DNA from: Tetradesmus obliquus
Lineage: Eukaryota; Chlorophyta; Chlorophyceae; Sphaeropleales; Scenedesmaceae
Assembly: GCA_030272155.1 (NCBI GenBank)
Contig: CP126206.1
Span: forward strand, 3,833,001 to 3,897,000
Reading direction: 5' to 3'
Length of the DNA: 64,000 bases
Shown: one piece after another, positions 39,001 through 49,273 of the stretch
Position numbering within the stretch: the first letter of the stretch is position 1
Layout of the letters: every line of letters starts with the position of its first letter
Notes under the pieces: model-generated
Told to the model about the DNA's origin: nothing
The model's input: only the letters and a program-made list of their open reading frames with translations
Database searches by the model: none
Translations under genes and position numbers: made by a program

Positions 39001-40459
39001 GGCTGAACCTAGCAGGTTGGCACGGGTGTCGGTCCTCTGCCACTGGAAATTGGATGGGCCTGCAAAAATACCTACTCGTCCGTTTGAGCTCGGACATTTC
39101 ACCCACATGCATGTGAAAACCTTAAATGAGTACGGGCGAAAGATTTGTTTTTTAAGCAAGAAAGTCAGGGCGGAAACTCAAACGAAGCGCAGCGGCCCTC
39201 GAATAGTCCGGGCCGTTGCATTTTTAGCCTGCGCGCATACTTGGCCGTCCTGGACGAATGGGATGTGTTCGTTGAACAATGTTTAAAATGTTATAACAAG
39301 TTGGTCTGTGTTGATAAATATAAAATGTCGTCGGAGCGACCGGGCTGAACCTAGCAGGTTGGCACGGGTGTCGGTCCACTGCCACTGGAAATTGGATGGG
39401 CCTGCAAAAATACCTACTCGTCCGTTTGAGCTCGGACATTTCACCCACATGCATGTGAAAACCTTAAATGAGTACGGGCGGAAGATTTGTTTTTTAAGCA
39501 AGAAAGTCAGGGCGGAAACTCAAACGAAGCGCAGCGGCCCTCGAATAGTCCGGGCCGTTGCATTTTTAGCCTGCGCGCATACTTGGCCGTCCTGGACGAA
39601 TGGGATGTGTTCGTTGAACAATGTTTAAAATGTTATAACAAGTTGGTCTGTGTTGATAAATATAAAATGTCGTCGGAGCGACCGGGCTGAACCTAGCAGG
39701 TTGGCACGGGTGTCGGTCCACTGCCACTGGAAATTGGTTGGGCCTGCAAAAATACCTACTCGTGCGTTTGAGCTCGGACATTTCACCCACATGCATGTGA
39801 GATCCTTAAATGAGTAGGGGCAAAAGATCAAACGAAGCGCAGCGGCCCTCGAATAGTCCGGGCCGTTGCATTTTTAGCCTGCGCGCATACTTGGCCGTCC
39901 TGGACGAATGGGATGTGTTCGTTGAACAATGTTTAAAATGTTATAACAAGTTGGTCTGTGTTGATAAATATAAAATGTCGTCGGAGCGACCGGGCTGAAC
40001 CTAGCAGGTTGGCACGGGTGTCGGTCCTCTGCCACTGGAAATTGGATGGGCCTGCAAAAATACCTACTCGTCCGTTTGAGCTCGGACATTTCACCCACAT
40101 GCATGTGAGATCCTTAAATGAGTACGGGCGAAAGATTTGTTTTTTAAGCAAGAAAGTCAGGGCGGAAACTCAAACGAAGCGCAGCGGCCCTCGAATAGTC
40201 CGGGCCGTTGCATTTTTAGCCTGCGCGCATACTTGGCCGTCCTGGACGAATGGGATGTGTTCGTTGAACAATGTTTAAAATGTTATAACAAGTTGGTCTG
40301 TGTTGATAAATATAAAATGTCGTCGGAGCGACCGGGCTGAACCTAGCAGGTTGGCACGGGTGTCGGTCCACTGCCACTGGAAATTGGTTGGGCCTGCAAA
40401 AATACCTACTCGTGCGTTTGAGCTCGGACATTTCACCCACATGCATGTGAGATCCTTAA

Positions 40460-40660
40460 ATGAGTAGGGGCGGAAACTCAAACGAAGCGCAGCGGCCCTC
40501 GAATAGTCCGGGCCGTTGCATTTTTAGCCGGCGCGCATACTTGGTCCTCTGCCACTGGAAATTGGATGGGCCTGCAAAAATACCTACTCGTGCGTTTGAG
40601 CTCGGACATTTCACCCACATGCATGTGAGATCCTTAAATGAGTAGGGGCAAAAGATCAAA
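40460..40660. repeat. Internally deleted satellite monomer (~200 bp)
   Basis: The monomer jumps from gcatacttgg straight to tcctctgcc, losing about 110 bp including the AT-rich centre. An identical truncated unit occurs at 43,863-44,062, marking the segmental duplication. Confidence 0.9.
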
Positions 40661-43600
40661 CGAAGCGCAGCGGCCCTCGAATAGTCCGGGCCGTTGCATT
40701 TTTAGCCGGCGCGCATACTTGGCCGTCCTGGACGAATGGGATGCGTTCGTTGAACAATGTTTGAAATGTTATAACAAGTTGGTCTGTGCTGATTAATAAT
40801 ATAAAATGTCGTCGGAGCGACCGGGCTGAACCTAGCAGGTTGGCACGGGGGTCGGTCCACTGCCACTGGAAATTGGATGGGCCTGCAAAAATACCTACTC
40901 GTCCGTTTGAGCTCGGACATTTCACCCACATGCATGTGAAAACCTTAAATGAGTACGGGCGGAAGATTTGTTTTTTAAGCAAGAAAGTCAGGGCGGAAAC
41001 TCAAACGAAGCGCAGCGGCCCTCGAATAGTCCGGGCCGTTGCATTTTTAGCCTGCGCGCATACTTGGCCGTCCTGGACGAATGGGATGTGTTCGTTGAAC
41101 AATGTTTAAAATGTTATAACAAGTTGGTCTGTGTTGATAAATATAAAATGTCGTCGGAGCGACCGGGCTGAACCTAGCAGGTTGGCACGGGTGTCGGTCC
41201 ACTGCCACTGGAAATTGGTTGGGCCTGCAAAAATACCTACTCGTGCGTTTGAGCTCGGACATTTCACCCACATGCATGTGAGATCCTTAAATGAGTAGGG
41301 GCGGAAACTCAAACGAAGCGCAGCGGCCCTCGAATAGTCCGGGCCGTTGCATTATTAGCCGGCGCGCATACTTGGCCGTCCTGGACGAATGGGATGCGTT
41401 CGTTGAACAATGTTTAAAATGTTATATCAAGTTGGTCTGTGCTGATTAATAATATAAAATGTCGTCGGAGCGACCGGGCTGAACCTAGCAGGTTGGCACG
41501 GGTGTCGGTCCACTGCCACTGGAAATTGGTTGGGCCTGCAAAAATACCTACTCGTGCGTTTGAGCTCGGACATTTCACCCACATACATGTGAGATCCTTC
41601 AATGAGTAGGGGCGGAAACTCAAACGAAGCGCAGCGGCCCTCGAATAGTCCGGGCCGTTGCATTTTTAGCCGGCGCGCATACTTGGCCGTCCTGGACAAA
41701 TGGGATGTGTTCGTTGAACAATGTTTAAAATGTTATAACAAGTTGGTCTGTGTTGATAAATATAAAATGTCGTCGGAGCGACCGGGCTGAACCTAGCAGG
41801 TTGGCACGGGTGTCGGTCCTCTGCCACTGGAAATTGGATGGGCCTGCAAAAATACCTACTCGTCCGTTTGAGCTCGGACATTTCACCCACATACATGTGA
41901 GATCCTTCAATGAGTAGGGGCGGAAACTCAAACGAAGCGCAGCGGCCCTCGAATAGTCCGGGCCGTTGCATTTTTAGCCGGCGCGCATACTTGGCCGTCC
42001 TGGACGAATGGGATGTGTTCGTTGAACAATGTTTAAAATGTTATAACAAGTTGGTCTGTGTTGATAAATATAAAATGTTGTCGGAGCGACCGGGCTGAAC
42101 CTAGCAGGTTGGCACGGGTGTCGGTCCACTGCCACTGGAAATTGGATGGGCCTGCAAAAATACCTACTCGTCCGTTTTAGCTCGGACATTTCACCCACAT
42201 GCATGTGAAAACCTTAAATGAGTACGGGCGGAAGATTTGTTTTTTAAGCAAGAAAGTCAGGGCGGAAACTCAAACGAAGCGCAGCGGCCCTCGAATAGTC
42301 CGGGCCGTTGCATTTTTAGCCTGCGCGCATACTTGGCCGTCCTGGACGAATGGGATGTGTTCGTTGAACAATGTTTAAAATGTTATAACAAGTTGGTCTG
42401 TGTTGATAAATATAAAATGTCGTCGGAGCGACCGGGCTGAACCTAGCAGGTTGGCACGGGTGTCGGTCCACTGCCACTGGAAATTGGTTGGGCCTGCAAA
42501 AATACCTACTCGTGCGTTTGAGCTCGGACATTTCACCCACATGCATGTGAGATCCTTAAATGAGTAGGGGCGGAAACTCAAACGAAGCGCAGCGGCCCTC
42601 GAATAGTCCGGGCCGTTGCATTTTTAGCCGGCGCGCATACTTGGCCGTCCTGGACGAATGGGATGCGTTCGTTGAACAATGTTTAAAATGTTATATCAAG
42701 TTGGTCTGTGCTGATTAATAATATAAAATGTCGTCGGAGCGACCGGGCTGAACCTAGCAGGTTGGCACGGGTGTCGGTCCACTGCCACTGGAAATTGGTT
42801 GGGCCTGCAAAAATACCTACTCGTGCGTTTGAGCTCGGACATTTCACCCACATACATGTGAGATCCTTCAATGAGTAGGGGCGGAAACTCAAACGAAGCG
42901 CAGCGGCCCTCGAATAGTCCGGGCCGTTGCATTTTTAGCCGGCGCGCATACTTGGCCGTCCTGGACGAATGGGATGTGTTCGTTGAACAATGTTTAAAAT
43001 GTTATAACAAGTTGGTCTGTGTTGATAAATATAAAATGTCGTCGGAGCGACCGGGCTGAACCTAGCAGGTTGGCACGGGTGTCGGTCCTCTGCCACTGGA
43101 AATTGGATGGGCCTGCAAAAATACCTACTCGTCCGTTTGAGCTCGGACATTTCACCCACATGCATGTGAAAACCTTAAATGAGTACGGGCGAAAGATTTG
43201 TTTTTTAAGCAAGAAAGTCAGGGCGGAAACTCAAACGAAGCGCAGCGGCCCTCGAATAGTCCGGGCCGTTGCATTTTTAGCCTGCGCGCATACTTGGCCG
43301 TCCTGGACGAATGGGATGTGTTCGTTGAACAATGTTTAAAATGTTATAACAAGTTGGTCTGTGTTGATAAATATAAAATGTCGTCGGAGCGACCGGGCTG
43401 AACCTAGCAGGTTGGCACGGGTGTCGGTCCACTGCCACTGGAAATTGGATGGGCCTGCAAAAATACCTACTCGTCCGTTTGAGCTCGGACATTTCACCCA
43501 CATGCATGTGAAAACCTTAAATGAGTACGGGCGGAAGATTTGTTTTTTAAGCAAGAAAGTCAGGGCGGAAACTCAAACGAAGCGCAGCGGCCCTCGAATA

Positions 43601-43862
43601 GTCCGGGCCGTTGCATTTTTAGCCTGCGCGCATACTTGGCCGTCCTGGACGAATGGGATGTGTTCGTTGAACAATGTTTAAAATGTTATAACAAGTTGGT
43701 CTGTGTTGATAAATATAAAATGTCGTCGGAGCGACCGGGCTGAACCTAGCAGGTTGGCACGGGTGTCGGTCCACTGCCACTGGAAATTGGTTGGGCCTGC
43801 AAAAATACCTACTCGTGCGTTTGAGCTCGGACATTTCACCCACATGCATGTGAGATCCTTAA

Positions 43863-44062
43863 ATGAGTAGGGGCGGAAACTCAAACGAAGCGCAGCGGCC
43901 CTCGAATAGTCCGGGCCGTTGCATTTTTAGCCGGCGCGCATACTTGGTCCTCTGCCACTGGAAATTGGATGGGCCTGCAAAAATACCTACTCGTGCGTTT
44001 GAGCTCGGACATTTCACCCACATGCATGTGAGATCCTTAAATGAGTAGGGGCAAAAGATCAA
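43863..44062. repeat. Second copy of the deleted monomer
   Basis: Same deletion junction (cttgg joined to tcctctgcc) as at 40,460-40,660 with the same neighbours, offset 3,403 bp. Confidence 0.9.
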
Positions 44063-46359
44063 ACGAAGCGCAGCGGCCCTCGAATAGTCCGGGCCGTTGC
44101 ATTTTTAGCCGGCGCGCATACTTGGCCGTCCTGGACGAATGGGATGCGTTCGTTGAACAATGTTTGAAATGTTATAACAAGTTGGTCTGTGCTGATTAAT
44201 AATATAAAATGTCGTCGGAGCGACCGGGCTGAACCTAGCAGGTTGGCACGGGTGTCGGTCCACTGCCACTGGAAATTGGTTGGGCCTGCAAAAATACCTA
44301 CTCGTCCGTTTGAGCCCGGACATTTCACCCACATGCATGTGAAAACCTTAAATGAGTACGGGCGGAAGATTTGTTTTTTAAGCAAGAAAGTCAGGGCGGA
44401 AACTCAAACGAAGCGCAGCGGCCCTCGAATAGTCCGGGCCGTTGCATTTTAGCCTGCGCGCATACTTGGCCGTCCTGGACGAATGGGATGTGTTCGTTGA
44501 ACAATGTTTAAAATGTTATAACAAGTTGGTCTGTGTTGATAAATATAAAATGTCGTCGGAGCGACCGGGCTGAACCTAGCAGGTTGGCACGGGTGTCGGT
44601 CCACTGCCACTGGAAATTGGTTGGGCCTGCAAAAATACCTACTCGTGCGTTTGAGCTCGGACATTTCACTCACATACATGTGAGATCCTTCAATGAGTAG
44701 GGGCGGAAACTCAAACGAAGCGCAGCGGCCCTCGAATAGTCCGGGCCGTTGCATTTTTAGCCGGCGCGCATACTTGGCCGTCCTGGACGAATGGGATGTG
44801 TTCGTTGAACAATGTTTAAAATGTTATAACAAGTTGGTCTGTGTTGATAAATATAAAATGTCGTCGGAGCGACCGGGCTGAACCTAGCAGGTTGGCACGG
44901 GGGTCGGTCCACTGCCACTGGAAATTGGATGGGCCTGCAAAAATACCTACTCGTCCGTTTGAGCTCGGACATTTCACCCACATGCATGTGAAAACCTTAA
45001 ATGAGTACGGGCGGAAGATTTGTTTTTTAAGCAAGAAAGTCAGGGCGGAAACTCAAACGAAGCGCAGCGGCCCTCGAATAGTCCGGGCCGTTGCATTTTT
45101 AGCCTGCGCGCATACTTGGCCGTCCTGGACGAATGGGATGTGTTCGTTGAACAATGTTTAAAATGTTATAACAAGTTGGTCTGTGTTGATAAATATAAAA
45201 TGTCGTCGGAGCGACCGGGCTGAACCTAGCAGGTTGGCACGGGTGTCGGTCCACTGCCACTGGAAATTGGTTGGGCCTGCAAAAATTCCTACTCGTGCGT
45301 TTGAGCTCGGACATTTCACCCACATGCATGTGAGATCCTTAAATGAGTAGGGGCAAAAGATCAAACGAAGCGCAGCGGCCCTCGAATAGTCCGGGCCGTT
45401 GCATTTTTAGCCTGCGCGCATACTTGGCCGTCCTGGACGAATGGGATGTGTTCGTTGAACAATGTTTAAAATGTTATAACAAGTTGGTCTGTGTTGATAA
45501 ATATAAAATGTCGTCGGAGCGACCGGGCTGAACCTAGCAGGTTGGCACGGGTGTCGGTCCACTGCCACTGGAAATTGGTTGGGCCTGCAAAAATACCTAC
45601 TCGTGCGTTTGAGCTCGGACATTTCACCCACATGCATGTGAGATCCTTAAATGAGTAGGGGCGGAAACTCAAACGAAGCGCAGCGGCCCTCGAATAGTCC
45701 GGGCCGTTGCATTTTTAGCCGGCGCGCATACTTGGCCGTCCTGGACGAATGGGATGCGTTCGTTGAACAATGTTTAAAATGTTATATCAAGTTGGTCTGT
45801 GCTGATTAATAATATAAAATGTCGTCGGAGCGACCGGGCTGAACCTAGCAGGTTGGCACGGGTGTCGGTCCACTGCCACTGGAAATTGGTTGGGCCTGCA
45901 AAAATACCTACTCGTGCGTTTGAGCTCGGACATTTCACCCACATACATATGAGATCCTTCAATGAGTAGGGGCGGAAACTCAAACGAAGCGCAGCGGCCC
46001 TCGAATAGTCCGGGCCGTTGCATTTTTAGCCGGCGCGCATACTTGGCCGTCCTGGACAAATGGGATGTGTTCGTTGAACAATGTTTAAAATGTTATAACA
46101 AGTTGGTCTGTGTTGATAAATATAAAATGTCGTCGGAGCGACCGGGCTGAACCTAGCAGGTTGGCACGGGTGTCGGTCCTCTGCCACTGGAAATTGGATG
46201 GGCCTGCAAAAATACCTACTCGTCCGTTTGAGCTCGGACATTTCACCCACATGCATGTGAAAACCTTAAATGAGTAGGGGCGGAAACTCAAACGAAGCGC
46301 AGCGGCCCTCGAATAGTCCGGGCCGTTGCATTTTTAGCCGGCGCGCATACTTGGCCGTC

Positions 46360-46491
46360 TCTGCATCAACCAGTACAAGGATGCTGCCAGAATGGCGGCA
46401 TCGCCGCAAGCACGACGAGCACGTTTTAGGCTGCACCAGCCTAGCTTGTTTCTAGCTGTCTCTGAGCTTGAAGGCATGAACCAGCGCCGAC
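46360..46491. repeat. 181-bp tandem repeat, first (truncated) unit
   Basis: Begins tctgcatcaaccagtacaagg directly at the satellite edge and runs to ccagcgccgac, where LINE sequence begins. It matches the units at 47,365-47,962. Confidence 0.88.
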
Positions 46492-47364
46492 ATATAAATA
46501 GGCGTCTTGTGTGTGTGGGTCGTAATGCTGCCTGTGAGGTGCAGCTTTTAGAGGTGTGCAAGTCACCATGCATTGATAGCTGACAGCTACACTATGGACG
46601 GCTTTTGTTTCAAGGGCCAGTCACGGTCTGTCACACATCACAGGACGTCATTGCGTAACTGTGATTTTTTTTTTTTGAAGCAAGAAAGTTACAAGGGCTG
46701 ACCTACATAACTGTGCACTTGCTCCACAAAAAGATCCATTGAGAGAGTGAGGCAACCTGTTCCGCACTCACCCCACAGGTCTCTTGTACCAAGAGACGCT
46801 GTCACACGATCATGCAGACAGCCCCGTGCGGGGCAGCCCCGAAAGGCATCCAGGACCTGACCAAGTGCCCAGACTCCACTAAAATCACAGTTCTTTTTTT
46901 TTTTTTTTTTTTTTTTTGAAGCAAGAAAGTTACAAGGGCTGACCTACATAACTGTGCACTTGCTCCACAAAAAGATCCATTGAGAGAGTGAGGCAACCTG
47001 TTCCGCACTCACCCCACAGGTCTCTTGTACCAAGAGACGCTGTCACACGATCATGCAGACAGCCCCGTGCGGGGCAGCCCCGAAAGGCATCCAGGACCTG
47101 ACCGAGTGCCCAGACTCCACTAAAATCACAGTCACGCAATGACGTCCTGTGATGTGTGACAGACCGTGACTGGCCCTTGAAACAAAAGCTGTCCATAGTG
47201 TAGCTGTCAGCAATCAATGCATGGTGACTTGCACACCTCTAAAAGCTGCACCTTACAGGCAGCATTACGACACACACACAAGACGCCTGTTTATAAGTGA
47301 CTGATTGTCGACACAGACAATCACCACCTGTCTATTCATAGACTCTCCACTTCATGCAAAGCAC
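46492..47364. mobile_element. Three-piece inverted LINE composite
   Basis: Piece 1 (46,492-46,664, plus) starts at the TATA-like box of the LINE 3' UTR and stops at aactgtga. Piece 2 (about 46,665-46,890, minus) is a T-run plus 3' end to aaaatcacag. Piece 3 (about 46,894-47,364, minus) is a T-run plus a longer 3' UTR reaching cttcatgcaaagcac. No clean TSD can be assigned to piece 2. The composite interrupts the 181-bp repeat. Confidence 0.85.
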
Positions 47365-47962
47365 AACCAGTATAAGGATGCTGCCAGAATGGCGGCATCG
47401 CCGCAAGCACGACGAGCACGTTTTAGGCTGCACCGGCCTAGCCTGTTTCAAGCTGTCTCTGAGCTTGAAGGTAGGAACCAGCCACGAAAATGTCACTGTG
47501 ACCTGCAGCACTGGTTGCAATTCCACCTTGACTATACTCTGCATCAACCAGTACAAGGATGCTGCCAGAATGGCGGCATCGCCGCAAGCACGACGAGCAC
47601 GTTTTAGGCTGCACCAGCCTAGCTTGTTTCTAGCTGTCTCTGAGCTTGAAGGCAGGAACCAGCGCCGACAATTTCACTGTGACCTGCAGCACTGGTTGCA
47701 CTTCCACCTTGACAATACTTTGCATCAACCAGTATAAGGATGCTGCCAGAATGGCGGCATCGCCGCAAGCACGACGAGCACGTTTTAGGCTGCACCGGCC
47801 TAGCCTGTTTCAAGCTGTCTCTGAGCTTGAAGGTAGGAACCAGCCCCGGAAATGTCACTGTGACCTGCAGCACTGGTTGCAATTCCACCTTGACTATACT
47901 CTGCATCAACCAGTACAAGGATGCTGCCAGAATGGTGGCATCGCCGCAAGCACGACGAGCAT
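47365..47962. repeat. 181-bp tandem repeat array, ~3.3 units
   Basis: gcatcaacc(agta) recurs at 47541, 47722 and 47903, giving a 181-bp period. Units contain aaggatgctgccagaatgg and tgtcactgtgacctgcagc. Alternating units are closer to each other (tagcctgtttcaag versus tagcttgtttctag), suggesting a two-unit higher order. The last unit decays after gacgagcatg. No gene is recognised; short frames differ between units. Confidence 0.9.
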
Positions 47963-48592
47963 GTTGAGGTTGCAAAGTCGTGTCCTAGAGTGAGTGAGTG
48001 GCTACAGGCTCTGTGTCTTTAGGTAAGTTTAGGCTGAGATGATGTGTGTGGCCATGGGCGGAGCCCCTAGCCTCCACACTGTTTACTTGTCCGCTGACGC
48101 CCCAATTGCCTTGCCTTTTGGCAATGGGTGAATTCAGTTCGAGGCAGCTCTGAGCTGTGCTACCTTTTTCTCACTAGAAAGCTCGCAGATCATAGGAAGC
48201 AGCGCATCTGCATGCACCCGGAGTGTCGCATGTGTTGCGCTGATGCAGTGTGTAAGCTGGCAATGCGTTTGAAGCCACGCATTTGCATGATAACTCCATT
48301 GCTCGATAGCCCGATAGCGTTTTAGTGCAGCAAGACTTGCTGTTCACCGTTCAAGTAAACAATCTGGAACATCGGCTTGGTGAAGAATAGAATTGCTCTG
48401 CTGATTGTGCGGTGCAAATGCCTGATCACCCACGGCGTACCACTGGTTTGTACAAACCTGATGCCAAGTCAGAGCATTGCATGGCTGCAAGCATCCTAGC
48501 AATTCACCCCAACCTGCAAGCAAAACACCGCCGGCATACGCTGCTCATGCCTACCATCTACCTGCCCACCTCTGCTGTTGCCGCTCGCCTAG
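47963..48592. other. Unassigned spacer, probably includes golgin-like gene 3' UTR
   Basis: Non-repetitive sequence between the 181-bp array and the stop codon at 48593-48595. I see no coding region, tRNA or clear repeat. The right part should be 3' UTR of the minus-strand gene; the common green-algal signal TGTAA was not seen on the minus strand here. A short inverted repeat (attgcc/ggcaat) lies near 48,105-48,126. Confidence 0.6.
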
Positions 48593-49273
48593 CTACGACG
48601 CCTGCATCACAATTGCGCTCACAGCGGCATGCACCGCAACAAAGTACAGCACAAACAAACCTCGGATCTGCGGACGCTTGTACAGCCCCATCAGCCCGAT
48701 AGGCGTGCCGGGCGCTGCCCCGCTGCCGCCGCCCCCAGCTAGCCCCACCCCTAGTCCCCGCCGCCGCATCACCCGCCTGCCCACTGCTGCGGCAGGGCTG
48801 TCAGACAACGCCTGGCTGGCCTCACTCATGCTGCCACCCCGACTGCCAGCGCCTTGCTGCTGGCACGATTCTGCAGAGTCGCTGTCGCCATCACCACCAG
48901 CCGCCGCTGCACCTGTAGACGCTGCCGCCGCCAGGTACATCTGCGTGACCTCGTGCGTGCGCTGGTGCGCAGCCGCCAGCTCACGCCGCAGCCCCTCCAC
49001 CTCCGCTGCCAGATGCGCTGCCGCCTCACCACCCCCTGCTGCTGCAACTGCCGCCCCATCGCCAGGCCCTGCTGCCGCTGCCGCCAACTGCTGCTCTAGC
49101 TGCGCCAGGCGCTCGTCGCGCCCTGCGAGTGCAGCGCGCAGCTCCTGCACATCCGCCTCTGCTGCCGCCAGTGCTGCATCACGCGCTTCCACCACGGCCC
49201 GCAGCCGCTCCTGCGTGGCTGCCACGGCCTCAGCCACTGCCGCATGTAGCTGCTGCCGCACCGCCTCCTCTCC
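48593..49273 (-). CDS. Exon 13, C-terminus with tail anchor
   Basis: 226 codons plus TAG. Coiled coil (EEAVRQQLHAAVAEAV … LRRELAAAHQRTHEVTQ) gives way to a Ser/Asp/Gly linker, a basic patch (GRRVMRRRG), then YKRPQIRG and a 19-residue hydrophobic segment at 48,605-48,661 containing LYFVAVH, followed only by QAS. Tyr and His are five residues apart as in CASP/giantin-type Golgi anchors; the basic flank on the N side predicts a cytosolic coil. Confidence 0.88.
   Translation of the reverse strand, partial: GEEAVRQQLHAAVAEAVAATQERLRAVVEARDAALAAAEADVQELRAALAGRDERLAQLEQQLAAAAAGPGDGAAVAAAGGGEAAAHLAAEVEGLRRELAAAHQRTHEVTQMYLAAAASTGAAAAGGDGDSDSAESCQQQGAGSRGGSMSEASQALSDSPAAAVGRRVMRRRGLGVGLAGGGGSGAAPGTPIGLMGLYKRPQIRGLFVLYFVAVHAAVSAIVMQAS

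Larger units (their letters stand above)
1..46359. repeat. Satellite array, ~308-bp monomer with LINE insertions
   Basis: Head-to-tail copies of one monomer fill this region apart from the LINE insertions listed separately; roughly 115-120 monomers by length. Each monomer has fixed landmarks: a GC-rich inverted repeat (cggccc, 11-nt loop, gggccg), an AT-rich middle containing tataaaatg, and the 12-bp perfect palindrome cacatgcatgtg (cacatacatgtg in some copies). Three length classes occur: 308 bp (…ttgataaatataaaatg), 311 bp (…ctgattaataatataaaatg) and 342 bp (extra 34 bp after gagtacgggcg). Short open frames recur on both strands, but 308 and 311 are not multiples of three, so no frame runs through the array; I see no gene. 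The array is cut at its right edge inside a monomer (…cttggccgtc). Confidence 0.97.
33004..46359. repeat. Satellite block with 4.05-kb and 5.36-kb segmental duplications
   Basis: Equivalent points are offset by 4,053 bp (38882/42935, 39224/43277, 39566/43619); beyond that the second copy lacks one 650-bp dimer (39,810-40,460), changing the offset to 3,403. A rare variant cattattagcc at about 35,995 recurs at about 41,351, offset 5,356 bp. The block ends inside a monomer at 46,359. Confidence 0.88.

Noticed and set aside
1..46359. Many recurring 60-115-codon open frames in the satellite (both strands), and chained frames up to 171 codons
   Set aside because: They repeat with the monomer, overlap on opposite strands, break with 308/311-bp periods, and show no recognisable domain or start context.
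1..46359. CRISPR array or bacterial repeat system
   Set aside because: Monomers are contiguous 308-342-bp units with no short repeat-spacer alternation, and the context is eukaryotic.
47305..47993. Short frames in the 181-bp repeat (up to ~127 codons)
   Set aside because: 181 is not a multiple of three, the frames cross LINE sequence, and the encoded peptides have no recognisable features.
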